This document shows, one piece after another, positions 17,250 through 25,238 of a stretch of DNA of 62,843 nt (positions within the stretch are counted from its first letter, which is position 1; each line of letters begins with the position of its first letter). This stretch comes from an uncultured Bacteroidales bacterium (lineage in GTDB: Bacteria; Bacteroidota; Bacteroidia; Bacteroidales; Paludibacteraceae), in NCBI GenBank assembly GCA_944322025.1, contig CALUOH010000020.1, forward strand, positions 1-62,843, read 5' to 3'. Made by a program: the position numbers and the translations under genes. The notes below the pieces were generated by a model. That model was not told the origin of the DNA, searched no databases, and saw nothing but the letters and a program-made list of their open reading frames with translations.

Positions 17250-18770
17250 ATGTCTGGTCTTAAGAAGTTGGCTCAGGAGACAATGGTCTACGGCCTGAGC
17301 AGCATTGTGGGCAAGTTCCTCAACTGGTGTCTCGTACCCCTGTACAGCTACGTGCTGTCAAGCTCCGAGGAATATGGCGTTATGACCGAGTTCTACGCTT
17401 GGACGGCACTGGTCATCATCATATTGACCTACGGCATGGAGACCGGCTTCTTCCGCTTCGCCGGCGCGGACAAGCTGGCCGAGTTGCGGTCGAACAAGGT
17501 ATACAGCACTACGCTCACATCCATCGCGGTGACCTCCACTCTCTTCGCCATACTGATATGCGTCTTCCAGGGACCTATTTCCAAGGCAATGGGCTACGTC
17601 TACCATCCGGAGTGGGTCGCGATGATGGGTGTGACCGTAGCCATCGATGCGTTCAACAGCATCCCCTTCGCCTATCTGCGTTTCGTGAACAGGCCATTCA
17701 CGTTCGCGAAACTGAAGATATTCAATATCATAATGAACATCATCCTTAACATATTCTTCCTCGTCCTCTGCCCGAGAATTTACGAGACAAGCCCCGAATG
17801 GGTATTCTGGTTCTACTCCCCCGCCTACGGTGTCGGATATGTCTTCGTGAGCAACCTCATCTCCTCCGCCATGTTGACCATCGCCCTGCTGGCCTATGTC
17901 TTTGTCGGGCCGTGGGCGTTCGACCGCAGGCTGCTCGTGCGTATGCTGAAATACAGCCTCCCCCTCCTGCTCTTCGGCGTGGCGGGCATTATGGACCAGA
18001 CCATTGACAAGATGCTCTTCAAAAGCCTCTACAAAGGTGCTGACGCGATGGAGCAGCTGGGCATCTACGGCGCATGCTTCAAGGTGGCGATGGTGATGAT
18101 GATGTTCACCTACGCCTTCAAGTTCGCCTATGAGCCTTTCGTATTCTCCAAACACGGCAGTGCGGACTGCAAGGAGAGCTATGCCGACGCCATGAAGTAC
18201 TACGTCATCACCGCGCTGGGCATCTTCCTCGGCATCGTATTCTATATGGACGTGCTGCAATATGTCATCGCCCCCGCATACCGCGAGGGACTGGCCATCA
18301 TCCCTGTGGTGCTTGTCGCCTACCTCTTTCAGGGGGTGCTGTCCAACCTCTCCCTCTGGTACAAGCTGACCGACAGGACTATCTATGGGGCATACATCTC
18401 GATATTGGGGCTGGTCATAACGGTCGCGCTTAATGTCGCCTTCGTTCCAAAGTACAGTTACTGGGCATGTGTTTACGCCACACTGGCATGCTATACTGTG
18501 ATGATGCTCGTCTCCTATTTCCTCGGACAGAAGTACTACCCGGTTAATTACCCCTTGAAGGATATTGGCATCTATGTGCTGCTCACTGCGGTACTATACG
18601 TGGCGGGCATGGCTGTCGATTTCGGTGCGCTCTGGGCGAACCTCCTCTACCGCACCGCTCTGCTTGGTGTCTTCGCCGTCTATCTGGTGAAAAAGGATTT
18701 GCCGCTGAGCGAGATTCCGGTCTTGGGAAAATTATTCAAAAAATCGCACTCCCGCATAGAGAAGAAGTGA
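17250..18770 (+). CDS. polysaccharide/lipid-linked oligosaccharide flippase (Wzx/MATE-like)
   Basis: Integral membrane protein of 506 residues with about 12-14 hydrophobic helices, of the MOP superfamily polysaccharide-biosynthesis type. It begins MSGLKKLAQETMVYGLSSIVGKF, the typical amphipathic lead-in. Such proteins flip lipid-linked glycans across the inner membrane. No glycosyltransferase genes adjoin it; mreB follows 90 bases later on the same strand, so a role linked to the cell envelope is plausible, but the substrate is unknown. Confidence 0.88.
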   Translation: MSGLKKLAQETMVYGLSSIVGKFLNWCLVPLYSYVLSSSEEYGVMTEFYAWTALVIIILTYGMETGFFRFAGADKLAELRSNKVYSTTLTSIAVTSTLFAILICVFQGPISKAMGYVYHPEWVAMMGVTVAIDAFNSIPFAYLRFVNRPFTFAKLKIFNIIMNIILNIFFLVLCPRIYETSPEWVFWFYSPAYGVGYVFVSNLISSAMLTIALLAYVFVGPWAFDRRLLVRMLKYSLPLLLFGVAGIMDQTIDKMLFKSLYKGADAMEQLGIYGACFKVAMVMMMFTYAFKFAYEPFVFSKHGSADCKESYADAMKYYVITALGIFLGIVFYMDVLQYVIAPAYREGLAIIPVVLVAYLFQGVLSNLSLWYKLTDRTIYGAYISILGLVITVALNVAFVPKYSYWACVYATLACYTVMMLVSYFLGQKYYPVNYPLKDIGIYVLLTAVLYVAGMAVDFGALWANLLYRTALLGVFAVYLVKKDLPLSEIPVLGKLFKKSHSRIEKK

Positions 18771-18781
18771 ATTTATTTGTT

Positions 18782-18789
18782 TAATTTTG
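18782..18789 (+). promoter_or_regulatory. possible -7 element of the mre operon
   Basis: TAATTTTG lies 72 bases before mreB. The -33 box is not convincing. Confidence 0.5.
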
Positions 18790-18861
18790 CATTGGCGGGT
18801 CGGGACACGTGTCTGCGGCCTAACGTTGTAATATTCAGCTATAAGAGATAAGAGAGTAAGG

Positions 18862-19884
18862 ATGGGTTTGTTTTCTTTGACACAGGAGATAGCGATAGAC
18901 CTCGGTACGGCGAACACGGTCATCATCCATAATGACAAGATTGTGGTTGACCAGCCCTCTATCGTGGCACTCGATACTCGCTCTGAAAAGGTGGTCGCCA
19001 TCGGTGAGAAGGCGCACCAGATGCAGGGCAAGACCAATTCACACATACGCACCGTGCGCCCGTTGAGGGACGGCGTGATTGCCGATTTCGACGCTGCGGA
19101 GAAGATGATACGCGGGATGATAAAGATGATACCTAATAAAAATCATCTCTTCTCCCCCTCGCTCCGTATGGTTGTCGGCATACCGTCAGGCAGTACGGAG
19201 GTGGAGATGCGCGCCGTGCGCGACTCGTCTGAGCACGCGGGCGGACGTGATGTCTACATGATATATGAGCCGATGGCGGCCGCTCTGGGCATAGGTCTCG
19301 ATGTGGAAGCCCCGGAGGGGAATATGGTGGTGGACATAGGCGGCGGTACTACGGAGATTGCCGTCATATCTTTGGGCGGCATAGTGACCGACAAGTCTAT
19401 ACGCATAGCGGGCGACGAGTTCACTACCGACATAATGGAGTACATGAACCGCCAGCACAACATCAAGGTGGGCGAGACCACGGCTGAGAACATCAAGAAA
19501 AGCGTGGGCTCGGCTCTGACTGACCTCGGCGAGGATGCGCCGGAAGATTATGTGGTGCGCGGCCCGAACAAGATAACGGCGTTGCCTATGGAGGTGCCGG
19601 TCTCCTATCAGGAGATTGCACACTGTCTGGAGAAGTCCATCGCCAAGGTGGAGACGGCCATTCTCGCGGCGTTGGAGGAGACGCCCCCGGAGCTGTATGC
19701 CGACCTCGTGAACAAGGGCATCTATCTGGCTGGTGGCGGCGCGTTGCTTAAAGGACTTGCCAAGCGTCTGACAGACAAGATACAGATACAGTTCCATGTG
19801 GCTGATGACCCGCTCCGCGCCGTGGCTCGCGGCACAGGCATAGCCTTGAAGAATGTGGACAAGTTCCAGTTCCTGTTGCGCTGA
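18862..19884 (+). CDS. mreB: rod-shape protein MreB
   Basis: Actin-like ATPase that forms membrane-bound filaments and guides lateral wall synthesis. The phosphate-1 motif AIDLGTANTVI is at residues 11-21, phosphate-2 VVDIGGGTTEIAVIS in the middle, and the adenosine motif LAGGGALLKGL near 290. Length (340 aa) is typical. It heads a complete elongation operon with mreC, mreD, the PBP2 gene and rodA. Confidence 0.97.
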   Translation: MGLFSLTQEIAIDLGTANTVIIHNDKIVVDQPSIVALDTRSEKVVAIGEKAHQMQGKTNSHIRTVRPLRDGVIADFDAAEKMIRGMIKMIPNKNHLFSPSLRMVVGIPSGSTEVEMRAVRDSSEHAGGRDVYMIYEPMAAALGIGLDVEAPEGNMVVDIGGGTTEIAVISLGGIVTDKSIRIAGDEFTTDIMEYMNRQHNIKVGETTAENIKKSVGSALTDLGEDAPEDYVVRGPNKITALPMEVPVSYQEIAHCLEKSIAKVETAILAALEETPPELYADLVNKGIYLAGGGALLKGLAKRLTDKIQIQFHVADDPLRAVARGTGIALKNVDKFQFLLR

Positions 19885-19981
19885 CTCGTTTTACGGCATT
19901 GGGAAAGGAGGGACATGATTTGATGATTACCATCGGATTCTGTCCCTCGTTCCGTAAGTGGGGGATTCTCGGTTGTGAGCG

Positions 19982-20818
19982 ATGAATAGGATAATAGCCT
20001 TTTTCTTGAAGCATGTGGTGTTCTTCCAGTTTCTGCTGCTGGAGGTACTCTCTTTCATGCTCATAGTTAACGCGAACGAGTTTCAGAGGAGCGTCTTTTT
20101 CCGCTATGCCACGGCGGCAATGGCCAATGTCTACGAGGTGACAGGCGCGGTGGCTGACTATTTCGGGCTGCGGAGCGTCAACGATGCTCTGGCGCAGGAG
20201 AACGCTGAACTGAAAAACGAGATAGAGGGGCTCCGGGAGCAGGTGGCATATCTGACGCATGATACGCTGATAATGTCCGAACTGCATCAGGACTTGCGCT
20301 ACATCGGGGCGAAAGTGGTCTACAACAGCGTCTCGCAGATGCAGAACTATCTGATTATAGACAAGGGCTTCGGTCAGGGCGTAGAGGAGGACATGGGCGT
20401 GGTGAGTGCCGACGGTGTCGTGGGTGTGGTGCAGCGTGTGAGTGAGAATTACGCGGTGGTGATACCCGTTGTCAATCCCGTCCAGAGGATAAGTGCGAAG
20501 ATAAAGGCGGACAACCAGTTGGGCTCTCTTGTGTGGGACGGGCGGCGCATCGGTGTGGCTCAGATGGAGGAGATACCCGGCCATGTGAAACCCGGGGCGG
20601 GTGACACGATTGTGACGAGCGGCTATTCGGCCATATTCCCGTCTGGTATATTTATAGGGACAGTGGACAGTGTGTACGGCGGGGAGAGCGATCCCTTTTG
20701 CAAGGTTGATGTGCGGCTGGGGGTTGATTTCCGCTCTGTTGAGTATGTGATGGTGGCGGTCTACAAGAACAGGGATGAGCTTTCCGGACTGAAAAATACG
20801 TTGAAGTATGGAGAGTAG
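19982..20818 (+). CDS. mreC: rod-shape protein MreC
   Basis: Bitopic membrane protein linking MreB to PBP2/RodA. One hydrophobic helix at about residues 8-28, a coiled coil around 65-90 (ALAQENAELKNEIEGLREQV), then the beta-barrel periplasmic domains with YLIIDKGFGQGVEEDMGV and DTIVTSGYSAIFPSGIFIG. Length is 278 aa. It overlaps mreD by 11 bases. Confidence 0.95.
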   Translation: MNRIIAFFLKHVVFFQFLLLEVLSFMLIVNANEFQRSVFFRYATAAMANVYEVTGAVADYFGLRSVNDALAQENAELKNEIEGLREQVAYLTHDTLIMSELHQDLRYIGAKVVYNSVSQMQNYLIIDKGFGQGVEEDMGVVSADGVVGVVQRVSENYAVVIPVVNPVQRISAKIKADNQLGSLVWDGRRIGVAQMEEIPGHVKPGAGDTIVTSGYSAIFPSGIFIGTVDSVYGGESDPFCKVDVRLGVDFRSVEYVMVAVYKNRDELSGLKNTLKYGE

Positions 20819-21299
20819 GCTTTCATATCTGCTTCATCTGGCAGTGCTGTTGCTATTGCAGGTGCTGCTGTTCAACAATTTCAGTATAGGCGGCATAGTC
20901 AATATCTACATATACGTCTACTTCATACTGATGCTGCCCATGAAGACGGGGCGGAGCGCACTGCTGTGGATGGGTTTCGGCGTGGGTCTGCTCATGGATT
21001 TCTTTTCCGGTACGCTGGGTATACACGCTGCATCCACGGCTCTGGTGGCTTTCCTGCGTCCCTATGTGCTGGGTCTCTACGCATCGCAGGATGAGTTGGA
21101 AAAGTATGCCCCCGCGCTGAAATATATAGGCGGCAGCTTTGTGAAGTACGCCGTTACTTTAATCTTCATACACCACTTCACGCTCTTTGCCCTCTCCGCC
21201 TTCTCTCTCTCTTTCCTTGGCATGGCACTGTTGAAAGGAGTTGCCAGTGCGGCGGCCACTTCCCTTATTGTCATAGCCGTTGAACGGCTTAAAATGTAG
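20808..21299 (+). CDS. mreD: rod-shape protein MreD
   Basis: A 163-residue polytopic membrane protein with five or six helices. The call rests mainly on position between mreC and the PBP2 gene, on size, and on the N-terminal LLHLAVLLLLQVLLFNN pattern. It belongs to the elongasome. The start overlaps the end of mreC. Confidence 0.92.
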   Translation: MESRLSYLLHLAVLLLLQVLLFNNFSIGGIVNIYIYVYFILMLPMKTGRSALLWMGFGVGLLMDFFSGTLGIHAASTALVAFLRPYVLGLYASQDELEKYAPALKYIGGSFVKYAVTLIFIHHFTLFALSAFSLSFLGMALLKGVASAAATSLIVIAVERLKM

Positions 21300-21305
21300 T
21301 CTGCC

Positions 21306-23159
21306 ATGCTCAGGGACCAATACAAGAACAGGAGCTTGTCTGTACGTTTGGTGCTGTTTTTCATAGTGCTTGTCTTCATTGTGCGGCTTCTCGTCATGCA
21401 GTTGTCCGGTGAGTATAAGGACATTGCCGAGGGCAATGCTTTCTATCGTAAGACGCTCTATGCGCCTCGCGGTCTCATATACGACCGAAACGGTAAACTG
21501 CTCGTCTATAATCAGCCCACGTATGACCTGATGGTGACTGTCAAGGAGATGCGCGACGCGGCTCGTGATGGCAACCCCATTGATACGGCTGAACTCTGCT
21601 CCTTGCTTGGCATGACCGTGGAGCAGTTTGAAGAGCGCATGGCCGACATCAGGAATGTGAAGAAAAATCCCGGCTATTCTCAGCTGACGCCGCAGCGGTT
21701 CATGACCCAGCTCTCCCCGATAGAGTATGCCGTCTTGCAGGAGAAGCTGCGCAAGTTCCCCGGTTTCTCTGTCCAGAGCCGTACCCTGAGAAACTACAAC
21801 TATCCCTATGCGGCGCATGTGCTTGGCTCTATTGGCGAGGTCTCCCAGAGCATGATAGACCGCGACCCCTATTACCGTCTGGGTGATTATGCCGGCGTGA
21901 GCGGGTTGGAACGCTCCTATGAGAAAGAACTGCGTGGCGAGAACGGCGTGGAGATACTCCTGCGCGATGCGCGTGGCAGAATTAAGGGACGCTATAAGGA
22001 CGGAGCTGAGGACAGGATGCCGGTGGCGGGAAAGAATTTGGTCTCGACCATAGACATTGACTTGCAGATACTTGCTGAAGACTTGCTGCAAGGCAAGACG
22101 GGCAGCATCGTGGCGATAGAGCCTGCGACGGGGGAGATACTGGCCATGGCGTCAAGCCCGGCATGGAATCCCTCCAACATGGTGGGGCGGTTGAGGTCTA
22201 AATATTACCCCATACTCCTCAACGATGGGACTAAGCCGTTGCTCAATCGTGCTACCCAAGGAACATATTCCCCCGGCTCTACATTCAAGACATTGCAGGC
22301 GTTGGTCTGCTTGCAGGAGGGGGCTATAACTCCGGATACTGAATACCCTTGTAGCGGCCCGGCTTCTACTCCCATACGCTGTACTCACCATCACGGCTCT
22401 CCGGTGTCCCTTGGCAATGCGATAGAGCAGAGTTGCAACCCATACTTCTGGCTGGCGTACAGAGACCTGCTTGAGATGAACGGTTACGGTGAGGACAATG
22501 CAAACTTCAAAAAGCAGTATGAGGTGTGGCGCAGCCATATATTGAGTTTCGGCCTCGGCCCGAAGTTCGCTGACACAGACATAGCGGAGCAGGTAGACGG
22601 CGGTGTGCCTACTATAAAGACATACAACAAATGGTACGGCGAGCGCGGTTGGCGGGCGTTGACCATACGCTCTAATGCGATAGGGCAGGGCGAGGTGATG
22701 GTCACCCCTTTGCAGTTGGCGAATGCTGCGGCGGCAATAGCCAATTGCGGCTATTACATCACCCCCCATCTGAACAGGGCTGACTCCATGAAGACGCACC
22801 GCCATGAGACTACCGTCGCTGCGGAGCACTTCGCCCCCGTGCGTGAGGGCATGTGGCGCGTCTGCGAATACGGCACCGGGCGTTTCTATAAAGTGCCTGA
22901 CGTGGAGATGTGCGGCAAGACCGGCACTACCGACAACAGCCACGGCAAGCCCCACTCCATATTCTTCGGCTTCGCCCCAAAGGAGAACCCGCAGATAGCC
23001 ATTGCGGTCGTCATAGAGAACGCCGGCTTCGGAGCGACATGGGCCAGCCCCATTGCATCGCTCTGCATAGAGCAGTACTTGAAAGGAAGCGTGGAGCGGA
23101 AAGCTCTGGAAGAAAGAATGAAAACGTCAGTGATAAATCCAGATGTCAAGAAATTTTAG
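21306..23159 (+). CDS. mrdA: penicillin-binding protein 2, peptidoglycan transpeptidase
   Basis: Crosslinks lateral-wall peptidoglycan with RodA. One N-terminal membrane helix (about 14-32), a dimerisation/pedestal domain, and a transpeptidase domain with the active serine in STFK (325-328), SCN at 376-378 and KTG at 538-540. Length (617 aa) is normal. It overlaps rodA by 17 bases, suggesting coupled translation. All three catalytic motifs are intact. Confidence 0.96.
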   Translation: MLRDQYKNRSLSVRLVLFFIVLVFIVRLLVMQLSGEYKDIAEGNAFYRKTLYAPRGLIYDRNGKLLVYNQPTYDLMVTVKEMRDAARDGNPIDTAELCSLLGMTVEQFEERMADIRNVKKNPGYSQLTPQRFMTQLSPIEYAVLQEKLRKFPGFSVQSRTLRNYNYPYAAHVLGSIGEVSQSMIDRDPYYRLGDYAGVSGLERSYEKELRGENGVEILLRDARGRIKGRYKDGAEDRMPVAGKNLVSTIDIDLQILAEDLLQGKTGSIVAIEPATGEILAMASSPAWNPSNMVGRLRSKYYPILLNDGTKPLLNRATQGTYSPGSTFKTLQALVCLQEGAITPDTEYPCSGPASTPIRCTHHHGSPVSLGNAIEQSCNPYFWLAYRDLLEMNGYGEDNANFKKQYEVWRSHILSFGLGPKFADTDIAEQVDGGVPTIKTYNKWYGERGWRALTIRSNAIGQGEVMVTPLQLANAAAAIANCGYYITPHLNRADSMKTHRHETTVAAEHFAPVREGMWRVCEYGTGRFYKVPDVEMCGKTGTTDNSHGKPHSIFFGFAPKENPQIAIAVVIENAGFGATWASPIASLCIEQYLKGSVERKALEERMKTSVINPDVKKF

Positions 23160-24603
23160 CGCGATAAGGTATATAGACAAATGGAGCGTGCTCCTCTATT
23201 TCATGCTTGTGCTGTTCGGGTGGCTGAACATCTACGGCGCGAGTGTAGGGGAGAACCAGACCTCCATCTTCGACATCTCTTACCGTTCGGGCATGCAGTT
23301 CCTCTGGATATGTGTCAGCCTTGCCGTCGCGCTTGTCATAGTCCTCTCTGACGGAAAGTATTACAGCATATTCGCCTACCAGCTCTATTGGCTTGCCATA
23401 TTGGCGTTGATAGTCACGGTGTTTGTCGCCCCTGACATCAAGGGCTCGCGCTCGTGGCTGCCGCTTGGGCCTTTCAGCGTACAGCCGGCCGAGTTTGCCA
23501 AGTTCATCACCGCACTCGGCCTCGCCAAACTCATGAGCCAGCCCCACTTCCGGTTGCAGGGATGGCGCAGCTACTTCCAGGCGGCAGGCATGGTGCTGCT
23601 CCCTCTGCTCATCATCATATTGCAGAAAGAGACCGGTTCCGCTCTCGTCTACCTCTCCTTCGTCATAATGTTCTACCGTGAGGGAATGCCGGGCATAGTC
23701 CCCGCCGTCGGAGTATGTGCCGTGGTGCTCTTCGTCACGGTCATAAGGCTCGGCGGTATAGACATGTTCGGCATCGGGGACGCGTCGCTTGGACTGTTTC
23801 TCGGCTTGGCGCTTACCTTCGTGCTGTTCCTCATTTTCACTGCGCACTACACCCGCGACCGCCGCTGCGTCCTCTATATGTTGGCGGGTGCTGCCCTCGT
23901 GGCGGCAGTGACAGCTCTCCTCCGTCTCTTCTTCGTCAAGGTCAATCCCGTCTATGTCGCCGTGGGCGTAGTGGCCGTTTCCTCCCTCTACATGGCTGTA
24001 CTCGCGGTCATGCGCTGGCGTCGTTCCTACCTCCTTGCGCTCTGCTTCCTCGTAGGCTTCTCCGCCTACTGCTTTTCTGCGGGATACATATTCGACCGTG
24101 TCTTGCAGCCCCATCAGCAGATGAGGATAATGGTGCTCCTCGGTATGGCCGACGACCCAACAGGCATCAGCTACAACACCAATCAGGCGCGCATTGCCAT
24201 AGGCTCCGGCGGACTCTTAGGCAAAGGCTTCATGCAGGGCACGCAGACCAAGCTCAAATATGTGCCTGAGCAGGACACGGACTTCATTTTCTGCACCGTC
24301 GGTGAAGAGTGGGGCTTCGTGGGCAGCGCGGGCGTGCTTATAGTCTATCTCATATTCCTCAACCGCCTCATCTCCCTTGCCGAAAGGCAGCAGGACCGCT
24401 TCGTCCGCGTCTACGGCTACTGCGTGGTAGGCATATTCGCATTCCACCTCATGATTAACGTCGGCATGGTGCTTGGCCTCGCCCCCGTGATAGGCATCCC
24501 CCTTCCCTTCTTCAGCTACGGCGGCTCATCGCTCCTCTCGTTCACCATCCTGCTCTTCATCTTCCTGCGTCTTGACACCACGCGCATCGAGCGCACGCGC
24601 TGA
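23143..24603 (+). CDS. rodA: peptidoglycan glycosyltransferase RodA (SEDS)
   Basis: Polymerises lipid II into glycan strands for cell elongation. Multi-span SEDS protein; the key motifs are KGSRSWLPLGPFSVQPAEFAKF and YNTNQARIAIGSGGLLGKG, then VPEQDTDFIFCTVGEEWGF and FFSYGGSS. At 486 residues it is longer than E. coli RodA because of extra hydrophobic segments near the middle (about 205-300), a form I recall as common in Bacteroidales. It is the last gene of the mre-mrd operon and converges on the glycosylase gene 5 bases away. Confidence 0.95.
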   Translation: MSRNFSAIRYIDKWSVLLYFMLVLFGWLNIYGASVGENQTSIFDISYRSGMQFLWICVSLAVALVIVLSDGKYYSIFAYQLYWLAILALIVTVFVAPDIKGSRSWLPLGPFSVQPAEFAKFITALGLAKLMSQPHFRLQGWRSYFQAAGMVLLPLLIIILQKETGSALVYLSFVIMFYREGMPGIVPAVGVCAVVLFVTVIRLGGIDMFGIGDASLGLFLGLALTFVLFLIFTAHYTRDRRCVLYMLAGAALVAAVTALLRLFFVKVNPVYVAVGVVAVSSLYMAVLAVMRWRRSYLLALCFLVGFSAYCFSAGYIFDRVLQPHQQMRIMVLLGMADDPTGISYNTNQARIAIGSGGLLGKGFMQGTQTKLKYVPEQDTDFIFCTVGEEWGFVGSAGVLIVYLIFLNRLISLAERQQDRFVRVYGYCVVGIFAFHLMINVGMVLGLAPVIGIPLPFFSYGGSSLLSFTILLFIFLRLDTTRIERTR

Positions 24604-24608
24604 CCGCC

Positions 24609-25115
24609 TCACCTGCTCGCCGGCGAAATCACCCTACGCCACTCTTCGAGCAGCTGCTCATACTTGCAGCCCGCATTGGCAGGGCTTGTACTGGGCAGAT
24701 ACACATATCTGACGCCCTCCCTCTCGGTAAAATGCTTTCTGTAAAGCTCCTCCGCCTTGCGGCCGTTGAATATGACCGTATGAATGCGCGGGCATAGCTC
24801 CATCAGGCCCGCTATGTCGTTCGGTGTCACCTTGCGTATGTCGCTGTCGAGGCTGCCGGGGCGTACCGCCTGCCCCGCCACGTCCCACAGCCCCAGGCCG
24901 AGACCTTTCAGCATCCTCACCCTCTCCGCATACACTGTCGTCTCTTTCTCTCCTGCCAATGCCGCGATTACTTTCCAGAACCTGTTGCGCCCGTGCGCAT
25001 AATACTCCTGCCTCCTCAGCGACTCCGCTCCCGGCAGACTGCCGAGTATCAATATCCTCGTCTCCCCGTCCGCAATCGGCGGAAACGAACTCTCCATCTT
25101 CATCGTGTCGTCCAT
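24609..25115 (-). CDS. DNA-deoxyinosine glycosylase (uracil-DNA glycosylase superfamily)
   Basis: Base-excision repair enzyme of the Mug/HDG type. The catalytic-loop motif ILGSLPGAESLRRQEYYAHGRNRFWKV-like region (GSLPG..S....YY....N.FW) and the later STSPAN motif are those of family 6 hypoxanthine/deoxyinosine glycosylases. Length is 168 aa with the start at MDDTMKME; an earlier ATG at 25148 falls at or before the expected transcription start. It converges with rodA. A TDG/Mug mismatch specificity is a possible alternative. Confidence 0.87.
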   Translation of the reverse strand: MDDTMKMESSFPPIADGETRILILGSLPGAESLRRQEYYAHGRNRFWKVIAALAGEKETTVYAERVRMLKGLGLGLWDVAGQAVRPGSLDSDIRKVTPNDIAGLMELCPRIHTVIFNGRKAEELYRKHFTEREGVRYVYLPSTSPANAGCKYEQLLEEWRRVISPASR

Positions 25116-25145
25116 AACTAATCTTGTCTTGTATGTTTCTGCACA

Positions 25146-25153
25146 CAAAGTTA
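25146..25153 (-). promoter_or_regulatory. -7 element of the glycosylase gene
   Basis: TAACTTTG on the minus strand, about 30 bases before the chosen start. The -33 region falls inside the palindromic repeat at 25151-25212. Confidence 0.55.
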
Positions 25154-25212
25154 AGAAACTGTTTTGATTTTGCCGTCTAACAGCGTTTGTGGAAAATCAA
25201 AACAGTCTCTAA
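25151..25212. repeat. intergenic repeat C, palindromic copy
   Basis: Arms TTAAGAAACTGTTTTGATTT and its near-perfect inverse (two mismatches) flank a 21-base loop. It resembles the separated arms at 12404-12633, and the loop-side GTTTGTGG also matches GTTTGTAG there. It lies at the end of the tubulin-like gene unit and could act as a terminator hairpin. Confidence 0.75.
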
Positions 25213-25238
25213 TGCAATTATCGTTAAAACGTTGATAA

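Noticed and set aside
23146..24114. Open minus-strand frame of 322 codons inside rodA
   Set aside because: Shadow of a confident membrane gene; its product is an implausible Glu/His-rich sequence and no promoter or operon partner is present.
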